Below are positions 54,572-63,340 of a DNA stretch of 64,000 nt, piece by piece. A program made the translations under genes and the position numbers. Under the pieces are notes generated by a model that was given only the letters and a program-made list of their open reading frames with translations, was not told the DNA's origin and ran no database searches. Each line of letters opens with the position of its first letter. The first letter of the stretch is position 1. Source of the stretch: an uncultured Bacteroidales bacterium (GTDB lineage Bacteria > Bacteroidota > Bacteroidia > Bacteroidales > Bacteroidaceae); contig CACWFV010000004.1 in assembly GCA_902760315.1 (NCBI GenBank), positions 1 to 64,000 of the forward strand. Direction: 5' to 3'.

Positions 54572-56008
54572 ATGAAGAGAACAAAGATTATTGACGTACT
54601 GCAGTGTACGGAATACGGAAAGGAAGTCTGCGTAAAGGGCTGGGTGCGCACGCACCGCTCCTCTAAGGCCGTCGACTTCATTGCCTTGAACGATGGTTCC
54701 ACCATCAAGAACGTTCAGATAGTTGTCGACCCCGCCAAGTTTGACGAGCAGTTGCTGAAGGACATCACCACCGGTGCCTGCATCTGTGCCGAGGGAACCT
54801 TGGTGGAGAGCCAGGGTGCCGGCCAGACCAGCGAGATTCAGGCCACCCGCCTGGAGGTCTACGGACTCTGCGGCAACGACTACCCCATGCAGAAGAAGGG
54901 GCAGTCCTTCGAAGCCATGCGCAAGAACGCCCACATGCGTCTGCGCACCAACACCTTTGGTGCCGTCATGCGCATTCGCCACAACATGGCCATGGCCATC
55001 CACACCTACTTCCACGAGCACGGCTTCTTCTATTTCCACACGCCGCTCATCACCGCCAGCGACTGCGAGGGTGCCGGCAACATGTTCCAGGTGACCACCA
55101 AGAACCTCTACGACCTGAAGAAGGACGAGCAGGGCAAAATCATCTACGACGATGACTTCTTTGGCGAACAGACCTCGCTGACCGTCAGTGGCCAGCTGGA
55201 GGGCGAACTGGGTGCCACCGCTCTGGGTGCTATCTACACCTTCGGTCCCACGTTCCGCGCTGAGAACTCCAACACGCCCCGCCACTTGGCCGAGTTCTGG
55301 ATGGTGGAACCTGAGGTTGCCTTCCTCGACCAGGAAGAGCTGATGGACCTGGAGGAAGACTTCATCAAGTACTGCGTGCGCTGGGCATTGGACAACTGCA
55401 AGGACGACCTGCAGTTCCTGAACCAGATGATAGACAAGACCCTCATTCAGCGCCTGGAGGGTGTGCTCAAGGACACCTTCGTGCGGCTGCCTTATACCGA
55501 GGGCATCAACATTCTGCAGGAGGCCATCAAGAACGGCAAGAAGTTCGAGTTCCCCTGCAACTGGGGCGACGACCTGGCCTCCGAGCACGAGCGCTACCTG
55601 GTCGAGGAGCACTTCAAGAAGCCCGTCATCATGACTGACTATCCGCGCAGCTTCAAGTCGTTCTACATGAAGCAGAACGCGGAGCAGGGCGAAGGCAGCG
55701 TCGGCTACAAGGGTGCCGTAGCTCCCGGTCCTACGATGCAGGGCACCGACGTGCTGTTCCCACAGATTGGCGAGATTATCGGTGGCTCCGTTCGTGAGGA
55801 AAGCTACGACAAACTGATGGCCGAGATTGAGCGTCGCCAGATGGACCAGACCCACCTGTGGTGGTACATCGACACCCGCCGTTGGGGTTCGTGCCCCCAT
55901 GCAGGTTTCGGCTTGGGCTTCGAGCGCCTGATACTGTTTGTCACCGGCATGCAAAACATCCGCGACGTCATACCGTTCCCGCGCACACCGAAGTCGGCAG
56001 AGTTCTAA
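54572..56008 (+). CDS. asnS: Asparaginyl-tRNA synthetase
   Basis: Start ATG 54572 ([20 protein letters not shown]) gives 478 residues; the upstream in-frame start at 54527 is inside the hairpin repeats. An OB-fold domain (about 15-105, [20 protein letters not shown]) precedes a class IIb core: [20 protein letters not shown], motif 2 [20 protein letters not shown] and motif 3 [15 protein letters not shown]. It charges tRNA-Asn directly. It is probably transcribed from further upstream, as no consensus promoter precedes it. Confidence 0.96.
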   Translation: MKRTKIIDVLQCTEYGKEVCVKGWVRTHRSSKAVDFIALNDGSTIKNVQIVVDPAKFDEQLLKDITTGACICAEGTLVESQGAGQTSEIQATRLEVYGLCGNDYPMQKKGQSFEAMRKNAHMRLRTNTFGAVMRIRHNMAMAIHTYFHEHGFFYFHTPLITASDCEGAGNMFQVTTKNLYDLKKDEQGKIIYDDDFFGEQTSLTVSGQLEGELGATALGAIYTFGPTFRAENSNTPRHLAEFWMVEPEVAFLDQEELMDLEEDFIKYCVRWALDNCKDDLQFLNQMIDKTLIQRLEGVLKDTFVRLPYTEGINILQEAIKNGKKFEFPCNWGDDLASEHERYLVEEHFKKPVIMTDYPRSFKSFYMKQNAEQGEGSVGYKGAVAPGPTMQGTDVLFPQIGEIIGGSVREESYDKLMAEIERRQMDQTHLWWYIDTRRWGSCPHAGFGLGFERLILFVTGMQNIRDVIPFPRTPKSAEF

Positions 56009-56035
56009 AATTGCAATTTCTGCTATATTTCCCTT

Positions 56036-56076
56036 TATATGTTCCAAATTTTACGTAAAAAAGTTTGGAACATATA
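56036..56076. promoter_or_regulatory. 13-bp inverted repeat overlapping the -33 box of the outer-membrane protein gene
   Basis: TATATGTTCCAAA (56036-56048) and TTTGGAACATATA (56064-56076) are perfect inverted copies, 15 bases apart. The right arm contains the TTTG -33 element. It may be an operator, or the asnS terminator. Confidence 0.6.
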
Positions 56077-56095
56077 TTATTTTTACCTATCTTTG
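56064..56095 (+). promoter_or_regulatory. Promoter of the outer-membrane protein gene
   Basis: TTTG (56064-56067), 20 bases, TATCTTTG (56088-56095). Confidence 0.7.
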
Positions 56096-56139
56096 CAATC
56101 AGTAAACAATCATTAACATCTTAAAAATCATTTACCACT

Positions 56140-57066
56140 ATGAAGAAATTACTGACTCTGTGTAGCTTTGCGCTGCTCTCGCTGGGTGCTTCCGCTCAGG
56201 CTTTCGACCCTCACTTCGGTATTGGCGTCGGTGTAGGAACCACGGGTATCGACATTGATGCCTCGCTGACCATCAACAAATACATCGGACTGCGCGGTGG
56301 TGTAGACATCATGCCGAAGTTTAAGGTAAACAAGGATATTGACCTGAAGACTGAGAGCGCCAACAAGAAAATCTCACAGCTGACGACCGAGATTGGCGCC
56401 CTGAACCAGCAGTTGGCTGCTGCCGGCATGCAACAGGTCGACCTCAACCAATATCCTAATGGCAACCTGCCCGAAAAGCTTGACATCGAGGGCAAGCTCG
56501 ACAACACCGTGGGTCACGTTCTTATCGATATCCACCCCTTTGCCACCAGTTTCCGCCTGACCGTCGGTGCCTACTTCGGCAAAGACCAGATTATCGACGT
56601 GTATAACGAGAAGGACGGCTACCTGTCGCCTATCAATGCCTATAACTTGGCCATCATCAACGCCAACTCAGCCAGTGCCGACCCCGGCGTCCGCCAGGTT
56701 GTCAACCAGTATAACTTGACCATGATTGGCGGTGAGCTGGGTGACTACTTCATTACCCCCAACCCCGCTGAGAACGGCAACGTGAAGGCCTATGCAAAGG
56801 TGAAGAGTTTCCGCCCCTACGTCGGTCTGGGCTTTGGCCGTGCTGTACCCAAGAAGCGCATCGGCTGCCAGTTTGACCTCGGTGTGCAGTTCTGGGGCAA
56901 GCCCGAAATCTACGTGCCCACCTACGACAAGACTGCCGGCACCTTTCAGTACGAGAAGATTGACGGCGACAAGGCAGGCGACGATGCCGGCAAGGTGCTG
57001 AAGACCGTCTCCAAGTTCAGCGTCTATCCTGTCCTGAACTTCCGCCTTGTGGGTCGCATCTTCTAA
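56140..57066 (+). CDS. Outer-membrane beta-barrel-like protein, unknown
   Basis: The 308 residues have a signal peptide (1-19, MKKLLTLCSFALLSLGASA) and alternating beta pattern from residue 25 (FGIGVGVGTTGIDIDASLTI, FRLTVGAYFGKDQIIDVYNE) to a terminal strand with the aromatic ending VGRIF, typical of barrels. A helical insert with coiled-coil character lies at about 75-100 (KKISQLTTEIGALNQQLAAA). The protein probably sits in the outer membrane; its role is unknown. Its promoter carries a likely operator. Confidence 0.75.
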   Translation: MKKLLTLCSFALLSLGASAQAFDPHFGIGVGVGTTGIDIDASLTINKYIGLRGGVDIMPKFKVNKDIDLKTESANKKISQLTTEIGALNQQLAAAGMQQVDLNQYPNGNLPEKLDIEGKLDNTVGHVLIDIHPFATSFRLTVGAYFGKDQIIDVYNEKDGYLSPINAYNLAIINANSASADPGVRQVVNQYNLTMIGGELGDYFITPNPAENGNVKAYAKVKSFRPYVGLGFGRAVPKKRIGCQFDLGVQFWGKPEIYVPTYDKTAGTFQYEKIDGDKAGDDAGKVLKTVSKFSVYPVLNFRLVGRIF

Positions 57067-57102
57067 GGCCATAGGCGAAAACAAAACGACAAATATCCCC
57101 AA

Positions 57103-57160
57103 TAAGAGTGAGGGGGGGAGAGCCGGCCATCTACGGTGTGCCGACCCTCCCCCCTCTTGG
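57103..57160. terminator. Long G/C hairpin after the outer-membrane protein gene
   Basis: AAGAGTGAGGGGGG (57103 onward) pairs with CCCCCCTCTT (to about 57160), with GCCGGC/GTGCCGAC inside. It could terminate both the plus gene and the broken minus ORF at 57165-57323. Confidence 0.55.
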
Positions 57161-57164
57161 GTGT

Positions 57165-57323
57165 TTACTGCTTGTGCTTTTCCCTGAACTCATCCCTCTT
57201 GGTGTAGCGCTGCGTGCCCTCGTCGAAAGTGCAGTAGCCACGTTGCACCTACTTGCGCGACAGCGTGCCGTCCAGCATGGCATCGCCAAAGAAGTGCATC
57301 TTGCACCACATGTCGTACCTCAT
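57165..57323 (-). pseudogene. Small ORF interrupted by an in-frame TAG
   Basis: The minus strand reads MRYDMWCKMHFFGDAMLDGT LSRK, then TAG (57251-57249), then VQRGYCTFDEGTQRYTKRDE FREKHKQ and TAA. The two halves read as one continuous small protein of 51 residues plus the amber codon. Simplest view: a point-mutated gene. Amber suppression is possible but unsupported. No family is recognised. Confidence 0.5.
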
Positions 57324-57480
57324 GGTCCCAGTTTCACAGTTTTTTTCAAAGCCCTGTACTCGTTTTCTTTCTAATTATATTTATATAATTATATATATAT
57401 TTAAATATATTAACATTCTTCATGCGGGTCTGGCGTGCTAGGTTCAAAATTATATCTGTGAATTGTGAATCTGTGAATGC
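57324..57480. other. AT-rich gap
   Basis: A TATATAAT-rich tract at about 57374-57415 and a short direct repeat (TGTGAAT) near 57458-57478; no gene seen. Confidence 0.5.
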
Positions 57481-57488
57481 CCTCTCCA

Positions 57489-57571
57489 TATCAGCCTAAT
57501 ACGCTTCCGTATCAGCCTAATACGCTTCCGTATCAGCCTAATACGTGACTGTATCAGGCTAATACGTTACG
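57489..57571. repeat. Four tandem 21-bp repeats
   Basis: Units start at 57489, 57510, 57531 and 57552 with TATCAGCCTAATACG (the last has GGCTAATACG), separated by CTTCCG or TGACTG. Each junction forms CGTAT, seven bases, ATACG, an inverted repeat suited to a dimeric regulator. It lies 57 bases upstream of the DUF2975/HTH promoter. Confidence 0.85.
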
Positions 57572-57627
57572 TTTTCAGTGTGATTTGCAGAAAATTTATT
57601 GTTTTCGATAATTTTTTTTTGTTTTTC

Positions 57628-57658
57628 TTTGGTGATTCAAAAATATTGATTATCTTTG
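57628..57658 (+). promoter_or_regulatory. Promoter of the DUF2975/HTH pair
   Basis: TTTG (57628-57631), 19 bases, TATCTTTG (57651-57658), followed by an 84-base leader rich in ATTATCAA-like words. Confidence 0.7.
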
Positions 57659-57742
57659 CACCGAAAATAATTATCGAATAACAATAAAACATTATCAAAA
57701 TCTAATAAACATAATCAATTATCAACAAAAACTTTATCAATT

Positions 57743-58501
57743 ATGAACAAAATTCAATTTATTCTGAAGAACAAGCTAAAATTCTACAGTGTCCTGACGG
57801 CCATCGTACTAGTCGGAACAGTGCTCTCGCTCACGTTCAATTTCGAGAATTACTCATGTGAGCAAGGCGATGGCGAGGTACTCACCCTGGATTCGTTGAA
57901 GGAAGATTTTGCAAAAATCGACAGGCAGACCACCAGCAATGTGGACACCACTAACGGCAGGCGCGACACCAGCACCTTCTCGTCATGGACTGTGCACTTC
58001 AAGCCGACATTCGAGGTGACCATCCCCGTCAGACCCATCCGTGGCGCCAACGACAAATTCCTCTATAGCAGCATTAAGGGGAATCCCTGCATGGTGGAGA
58101 TGCAGAAGGTGAAGCTGAAGATGCCTTTCGAGAAGGCATCGCCCGATTTCATGTTGACGCAGACGCTGCTGTCGTGTGCTGAACTGCCTCTGTTCATATG
58201 GCTGCTGGTCATCGTCCTGATGGTGATACGTTCTGTCTACAAAGGCGAAATCTTCGTGTCGCAGATTGCCAAACGGCTGGAGACATCAGGCTGGCTGCTC
58301 GTTGCCATCTGGCTCGTGGTTAATGTGACGAGCTACATCCAGATACAAATGCTCCGCGAGCAGGTCTTGATGGCTTACTACGACATCTATTGGCATCCCG
58401 CCAGCGGATACATCATCGTCTTCGGCTTGGTACTGATGATTATCTCGCAGATCATCCTGAAGGGTAAGGACTTGAAGGACGAACAGGAACTGACCATCTA
58501 A
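57743..58501 (+). CDS. DUF2975 membrane protein
   Basis: The 252 residues have four membrane helices: about 13-32, 142-164, 185-205 and 220-240. A soluble extracytoplasmic loop lies between the first two (about 35-140). DUF2975 proteins usually sit beside a YozG-type helix-turn-helix regulator, as here. The pair is thought to act as a membrane sensor and its DNA-binding partner, but the signal is unknown. The 3' end is 12 bases before the regulator gene. Confidence 0.82.
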   Translation: MNKIQFILKNKLKFYSVLTAIVLVGTVLSLTFNFENYSCEQGDGEVLTLDSLKEDFAKIDRQTTSNVDTTNGRRDTSTFSSWTVHFKPTFEVTIPVRPIRGANDKFLYSSIKGNPCMVEMQKVKLKMPFEKASPDFMLTQTLLSCAELPLFIWLLVIVLMVIRSVYKGEIFVSQIAKRLETSGWLLVAIWLVVNVTSYIQIQMLREQVLMAYYDIYWHPASGYIIVFGLVLMIISQIILKGKDLKDEQELTI

Positions 58502-58513
58502 ACCGTTGACACT

Positions 58514-58717
58514 ATGAGTATTATCGTAAATGTAGACGTGATGATGGCCAAGCGCAAGATGTCATCACAAGAGCTGGCCGAGAAGATTGGCATTACGCAG
58601 GCGAACCTCTCCATCCTGAAGACGGGCAAGGCCAAGGCCATCCGTTTCTCGACGTTGGAGGCCATCTGCAAGGCGTTGGACTGTCAGCCAGGGGATATTC
58701 TGGAGTATACGGAGTAG
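58514..58717 (+). CDS. Small HTH (Cro/CI, YozG-like) transcriptional regulator
   Basis: The 67 residues are almost entirely one XRE helix-turn-helix: AKRKMSSQELAEKIGITQAN LSILKTGKAKAIRF, then the conserved end LEAICKALDCQPGDILEY. It is co-transcribed with the DUF2975 protein. The tandem CGTAT-N7-ATACG sites upstream of the pair are a plausible target; that is inference. Confidence 0.9.
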   Translation: MSIIVNVDVMMAKRKMSSQELAEKIGITQANLSILKTGKAKAIRFSTLEAICKALDCQPGDILEYTE

Positions 58718-58722
58718 GAGGG

Positions 58723-59346
58723 TCAGACCAGACGGATGCCCTCGTCACTGATGGTGATGAGATGGCGCTTGTAGAGGTCGCCGATGGCTTTCTTATACAC
58801 TTTCTTGCTAACACCGAAACGGGCGGCAATGGCTTCTGAGGGGCTCTTGTCGCCCAGTTCGCACTGGCCGTCGTGCTCCTGCAGATAAGTCAGCAGCACC
58901 TCTGCGAAGTCCAGGCTCAGCTCGTAGCCCGTCTTCTTCTGGTAGCGCTCCACCTTGGAGGTAGCCATCAGTCGGTGGGTCTTCTCGTCCTCCATGACGT
59001 AGACGTAGTAGCGCTGACCTTTGACCATGCGCGTCTTCTGTTCGCGGAAGGGGCAGAAGAGGTCTTTCATCAGTCCCCAGTTAAGGAATGCGCCATACTC
59101 GTTAGTCCAGGCACACTCCATCCAGGCGAACTCGCCGACCTTGGCGATGGGGTGCTCGGTGGTGGCCACGATGCGCTCGTCTTGGTCGAGGTAGAGGAAT
59201 ACCTCCAGCTCTTGTCCGATGACGTAGCCCTTGGGCACGTAGCGGTTGGGCAGCAGGATGTTGCCCTCGTCGCCGCCGTCCAGATAGAGGCCGAAGTCAG
59301 TGCGCTTCTTTATTCTGAGGGTGTTGTAATCTCCGAGTTTAAGCAT
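58723..59346 (-). CDS. CvfB-like S1 RNA-binding / winged-helix protein, short form
   Basis: CvfB-type proteins have three S1-like domains and a C-terminal winged helix, about 275-280 residues. This one has 207: S1-like 1 (about 1-65, [20 protein letters not shown]), S1-like 2 (about 68-135, [20 protein letters not shown]), then directly the winged helix (about 150-207, [20 protein letters not shown]). The third S1 domain is missing: ATSKVERYQ runs into [14 protein letters not shown]. The deletion is in frame, so the protein may still work. It overlaps the end of the ATPase gene by 37 bases. Confidence 0.75.
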   Translation of the reverse strand: MLKLGDYNTLRIKKRTDFGLYLDGGDEGNILLPNRYVPKGYVIGQELEVFLYLDQDERIVATTEHPIAKVGEFAWMECAWTNEYGAFLNWGLMKDLFCPFREQKTRMVKGQRYYVYVMEDEKTHRLMATSKVERYQKKTGYELSLDFAEVLLTYLQEHDGQCELGDKSPSEAIAARFGVSKKVYKKAIGDLYKRHLITISDEGIRLV

Positions 59347-59990
59347 AGTAGTCCGTCTTTCATGTGAATAGTCCTATCTGTGATGGAGGCCAGCTGCTCG
59401 TCGTGAGTCACGATGACGAAGGTCTGACCGAACTTGTCGCGCAGGTCAAAGAAGAGCTGGTGCAATTCCTGCTTGTTCTTCGAGTCGAGAGAGCCTGAGG
59501 GCTCATCGGCCAGAATGACTGCAGGGTTGTTGACCAAGGAACGGGCTACGGCAATGCGCTGTTTCTCGCCACCAGAGAGTTCTGAGGGCTTGTGGCTGGC
59601 ACGGTCAGAGAGTCCCATGAAACTGAGCAACTCCTGGGCGCGCTCCTTGGCAGCTTTCTGCGACGTGCCCGCAATGTAGGCAGGTATCATGATGTTCTCC
59701 AGGGCCGTGAATTCCGGCAGCAGCTGGTGGAACTGGAAGACGAAGCCCAGGTGACGGTTGCGGAAGTCGGCCAACTGGCGTGGTGTGAGCGTGTTGATGT
59801 CGGTGCCGTCGACGCGCAAGGTGCCGCTGTCGGCGCGGTCCAGTGTACCGATGATTTGCAGCAGGGTGGTCTTGCCCGCCCCGCTGGGCCCCACGATGCT
59901 GACCACCTCGCCGCGGTCTATGTGGAGCGTGATGCCCTTCAATACTTCAAGCGTGCCAAAGCGCTTGGTAATGTCTTGTATGTCAATCAT
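59310..59990 (-). CDS. ABC transporter ATP-binding protein, LolD/MacB-like
   Basis: The 226 residues carry Walker [10 protein letters not shown] (about 35-43), Q-loop [17 protein letters not shown], signature [15 protein letters not shown], Walker [14 protein letters not shown] and H-loop [21 protein letters not shown] is typical of LolD, which releases lipoproteins from the inner membrane. The permease is not adjacent. Its start overlaps the antiporter stop by four bases. Confidence 0.88.
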   Translation of the reverse strand: MIDIQDITKRFGTLEVLKGITLHIDRGEVVSIVGPSGAGKTTLLQIIGTLDRADSGTLRVDGTDINTLTPRQLADFRNRHLGFVFQFHQLLPEFTALENIMIPAYIAGTSQKAAKERAQELLSFMGLSDRASHKPSELSGGEKQRIAVARSLVNNPAVILADEPSGSLDSKNKQELHQLFFDLRDKFGQTFVIVTHDEQLASITDRTIHMKDGLLCLNSEITTPSE

Positions 59991-62104
59991 AATCGTTCTT
60001 TTTTGTGCAGCCAGCGTGCCAGCATGTCGTAGACGCTCGACTCCTCCTGGTGCTGGGCGGCGGTGAAGGTCATTGACTCCTCTTTCTGCGAGCCATACTG
60101 GTCAGGGAAGATAATCATCAGGTTCTTGCCCGCGAAGTGTTGCATCAGTTCCTGGGGCAGCCGTTCCAGTGCGTTTTTATAGGATATGGTGCCCTTACGT
60201 GCCGTGATGACCACGAACATGTGGTCTTCGCGTACCTGCTCGGCCAGCCGTGGCAGTTCGTTCCAGTGGGCCATGAAGGTGTACTCGGCGCGCACGCTGG
60301 GGTGGTGGTTGTTGACGTACTGGCGGATGAGCTCCAGCGATTCCTCGCGCCCGTGGAACTGTATGCGGCAGTCCAGGTTGCCGGCCATGCGCGCCAGCCG
60401 TTCCAGCCAGCAGTGGAATCCCGGTTCAAACTCGGCCCTTGAGGGCACCACCACCTGTATGCGCCTAAGCGTGTTGAGTGGTTGTATGAATCGTGTCAAG
60501 ACTATCTGTCGGTTCAGTCCGTTGTAGAGGCTCTGCAGGAATTCACCCCAGAACTTCGGGTTGACGTCGGTGTGGACGTGCATGCCCATGACGATTTCCG
60601 TGCATCCAAACTCGCGGAAAGCATGCTTGATGCCGTTGGCAATGTTGGTGGACAGCCGCACCTGCGTCTGCATGGGTACGTCAGCAGCCGACGCCCGCTG
60701 TTGCAGCCGTTCCAACAGCCGGAGTCCCGCTTCGCGGTGCTGGGCAGCCTGCTGGTCGTCGTAGACCACGTTGAGTGCAACCAGTGGACTGTTTTGCTTG
60801 GTGTTGCGCACCATGATGGCCAGTTCCAGCAGTTGTGGCGCTATGTCGGGGTATTTCACGCAGAGTAGCACCCTTTCGTTGGCGGGCTGGTCGGTGGCCG
60901 TGGGGCGTTGCATGCTGCTGAGTGTAATCTGTTGTGCCGCCTTCTCCGTCAGCAGTGTCGATATGATGCAGGTGATGAGAATCATGATGACCACGCCGTT
61001 CAGCATCTCGTTGTTCACCAGATAGTGGCCGGGGCTCACCTCCAGCCGCATGCCCACCATGACCATGGCAATGGCTCCCGCGGCGTGGGCGCAGGTCAGT
61101 CCGAACATCATGTGGCCCTCAGCCTTTGTCAGACGAAACAGCAGTGCCGAGGCGTAGGACGCCAGTGCCTTGCCGAAGGTGCCGAAGAAGGCGATGAGTG
61201 CTACCACGCCCAGCATGCGCCAGCCCTCGAAGAGCGAGGAGACGTTGATGAGCATGCCCACGCCGATGAGGAAGTAGGGTATGAAGATGGCGTTGCCGAT
61301 GAACTCGATGCGGTTCATGAGCGGCGATACATGGGGTATGTACCTATTTAATATGAGGCCGGCCAAGAACGCGCCCACGATGCCCTCGATGCCGATGGCC
61401 TCGGTGAGCGACGCCGAGAGGAACATGACGGAGAGCACGTAGATGAACTGCATGACGGCGTCGGAGTAGCGACGCAGAAAGTAGCGCGTGGCTTTGGGAA
61501 TGAGCCAGATGCTTAGCGTACAGAAAGCCACGAACTTCAGCAGGAAAAACAGCCAAAACCAGCCGCCCACCTGTTCGCCGTAGGACGCCGACAGGCCTGC
61601 CAGCATCATCAGCGCCATGAAGAGCGACAGCATCGACGCCCCCACGCTGAGCATGACGCTGGGGTGGCGCCCCATGCCGTAGCGCGAGATGATGGGGTAG
61701 GCGATGAGCGTGTTGGACGCCATGATGCAGCCCAGCAGAAATGACGCCGTGGGCGAGTAGTCCAGCAGCCAGATGGCCGTCACGTAGGTCAGCGCCAACG
61801 GCACCAGGCACGTCAGCAGTCCGAAGCAGAGTATGCGCCGTGAGTTTTTCTTGACGCTCTCCATGTCCATTTCCAGTCCCGCCAGAAACATGATGTACAG
61901 CAGTCCCACCTTGCCAAAGAGTTCAAACGAGTTGTCGCGCTCCAGAATGTTCAGCCCGTGTTCGCCAATAAGCATGCCCGCCAGCACCATCCCGATGATG
62001 TGTGGAATGCGCAGCTTGCCCATAATAATAGGTGCCAGCAGAATGATGAGCAGCACCACGAAGAAAATGAGCGTCGGACTGGATATGGGGAAATATGCCA
62101 TCAT
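59987..62104 (-). CDS. CPA2-type cation/H+ antiporter with C-terminal USP-like domain
   Basis: The 705 residues comprise about 12-13 membrane helices (about 8-390; [20 protein letters not shown] and [20 protein letters not shown] are Kef/NapA-like) and a cytoplasmic part (about 410-690) with two universal-stress-like halves ([40 protein letters not shown]). It exchanges Na+ or K+ for H+. The USP region may bind a nucleotide and regulate flux. ATG 62104 and 62101 are both possible starts. Confidence 0.9.
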   Translation of the reverse strand: MMAYFPISSPTLIFFVVLLIILLAPIIMGKLRIPHIIGMVLAGMLIGEHGLNILERDNSFELFGKVGLLYIMFLAGLEMDMESVKKNSRRILCFGLLTCLVPLALTYVTAIWLLDYSPTASFLLGCIMASNTLIAYPIISRYGMGRHPSVMLSVGASMLSLFMALMMLAGLSASYGEQVGGWFWLFFLLKFVAFCTLSIWLIPKATRYFLRRYSDAVMQFIYVLSVMFLSASLTEAIGIEGIVGAFLAGLILNRYIPHVSPLMNRIEFIGNAIFIPYFLIGVGMLINVSSLFEGWRMLGVVALIAFFGTFGKALASYASALLFRLTKAEGHMMFGLTCAHAAGAIAMVMVGMRLEVSPGHYLVNNEMLNGVVIMILITCIISTLLTEKAAQQITLSSMQRPTATDQPANERVLLCVKYPDIAPQLLELAIMVRNTKQNSPLVALNVVYDDQQAAQHREAGLRLLERLQQRASAADVPMQTQVRLSTNIANGIKHAFREFGCTEIVMGMHVHTDVNPKFWGEFLQSLYNGLNRQIVLTRFIQPLNTLRRIQVVVPSRAEFEPGFHCWLERLARMAGNLDCRIQFHGREESLELIRQYVNNHHPSVRAEYTFMAHWNELPRLAEQVREDHMFVVITARKGTISYKNALERLPQELMQHFAGKNLMIIFPDQYGSQKEESMTFTAAQHQEESSVYDMLARWLHKKERL

Positions 62105-62171
62105 AAATCAATTATTTAGTGCAAAATTACAACTTTTCCGCCAATTATGGAACAAAATGAAAGATTTTTTG

Positions 62172-62179
62172 TATTTTTG
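62172..62179 (+). promoter_or_regulatory. -7 element of asd promoter
   Basis: TATTTTTG, 34 bases before the asd ATG. Confidence 0.6.
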
Positions 62180-62213
62180 CAGCCACAAATTCAAACAACG
62201 TAGTATTAGACTT

Positions 62214-63227
62214 ATGAAAGTAGCAATTGTGGGCGCCTCAGGTGCCGTAGGCCAGGAATTCCTGCGCCTGCTTGACGAGAGAAATTTCCCAATGGATGAA
62301 TTGGTGCTGTTTGGTTCCGAGCGTTCTGCCGGCACTAAATATACTTTCCGTGGTAAGGAACTGACCGTGAAGCTGCTTCAGCATAATGACGATTTCAAAG
62401 ATATTGACATCGCGTTTACCTCGGCCGGTGCCGGTACGTCGAAGGAGTTTGCAGAGACTATTACCAAGTATGGCACAGTGATGATTGACAACAGCTCGGC
62501 GTTCCGCATGGACGACGACGTGCCCTTGGTGGTGCCGGAGTGCAACGCCGAGGACGCCCTGAAGCGTCCGCGCGGCATCATAGCCAACCCCAACTGTACC
62601 ACCATTATGATGGTGGTTGTGCTGCAGCCCCTGGAGAACCTGTCGCACATCAAGCGCATCCACGTCAGCTCTTACCAGAGTGCCTCAGGCGCCGGTGCAG
62701 CAGCCATGGCCGAACTGCAGCAGCAGTATAAGGAAATGGTGGAGAACGGCGAGGTAAAGACCATCAAGAAGTTCCCCCACCAGCTGGCCTACAATGTCAT
62801 TCCGCAGATTGACGTCTTCCAGCCCAACGGCTATACCAAGGAAGAGATGAAGATGTACAACGAGACACAGAAGATTATGCACACCGACGCCAAGTGCTCG
62901 GCCATGTGCGTGCGCGTCAGCTCGTTGCGCAGCCACTCGGAGAGCGTGTGGATTGAGACCGAGCGCCCCATCAGCGTCGAGGAGGCACAGCAGGCCATTG
63001 CTCAGGCCCCTGGCTGTCGGCTGGTCGACGACCCCGCCAACCTCGTATACCCCATGCCCCTGGAGACTGCCGGCAAGGACGACGTCTTCGTAGGCCGTGT
63101 GCGCAAGGACCTGAGCGACGAGAACGGTCTGACCTTCTGGCTCTCCGGCGACCAGATTCGCAAGGGAGCAGCCCTGAACGCCGTCCAGATTGGCGAGTAC
63201 CTCATCAAGGTGGGTGACGTCAAATAA
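62214..63227 (+). CDS. asd: Aspartate-semialdehyde dehydrogenase
   Basis: Asd reduces aspartyl phosphate to the semialdehyde for lysine, threonine, methionine and diaminopimelate. Start ATG 62214 ([20 protein letters not shown]) is preceded by a promoter; an in-frame extension to 61833 overlaps the divergent antiporter. The 337 residues have the NADP loop GASGAVG, the catalytic Cys in [11 protein letters not shown] (about 128) and [15 protein letters not shown] with the catalytic His. Confidence 0.96.
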   Translation: MKVAIVGASGAVGQEFLRLLDERNFPMDELVLFGSERSAGTKYTFRGKELTVKLLQHNDDFKDIDIAFTSAGAGTSKEFAETITKYGTVMIDNSSAFRMDDDVPLVVPECNAEDALKRPRGIIANPNCTTIMMVVVLQPLENLSHIKRIHVSSYQSASGAGAAAMAELQQQYKEMVENGEVKTIKKFPHQLAYNVIPQIDVFQPNGYTKEEMKMYNETQKIMHTDAKCSAMCVRVSSLRSHSESVWIETERPISVEEAQQAIAQAPGCRLVDDPANLVYPMPLETAGKDDVFVGRVRKDLSDENGLTFWLSGDQIRKGAALNAVQIGEYLIKVGDVK

Positions 63228-63250
63228 CGTTAAATACCTACTTTTAGCGA

Positions 63251-63281
63251 TTGTAGGGTATTGAAAAAATGTGTACTTTTG
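63251..63281 (+). promoter_or_regulatory. Promoter of the DUF4876 gene
   Basis: TTG (63251-63253), 20 bases, TACTTTTG (63274-63281). Confidence 0.6.
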
Positions 63282-63340
63282 CAGCGCGATAGTCACTATC
63301 CGCTAATGAAGTACACATTATTAATATATAAGACAAGCTT

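Noticed and set aside
54371..56047. Long minus-strand ORF opposite asnS
   Set aside because: Shadow of asnS, which has class II synthetase motifs and correct length.
57489..57571. Four regular repeats suggesting a CRISPR array
   Set aside because: The interval between repeat cores is only 6 bases and not unique; there are no spacers and no cas genes. It is a tandem repeat.
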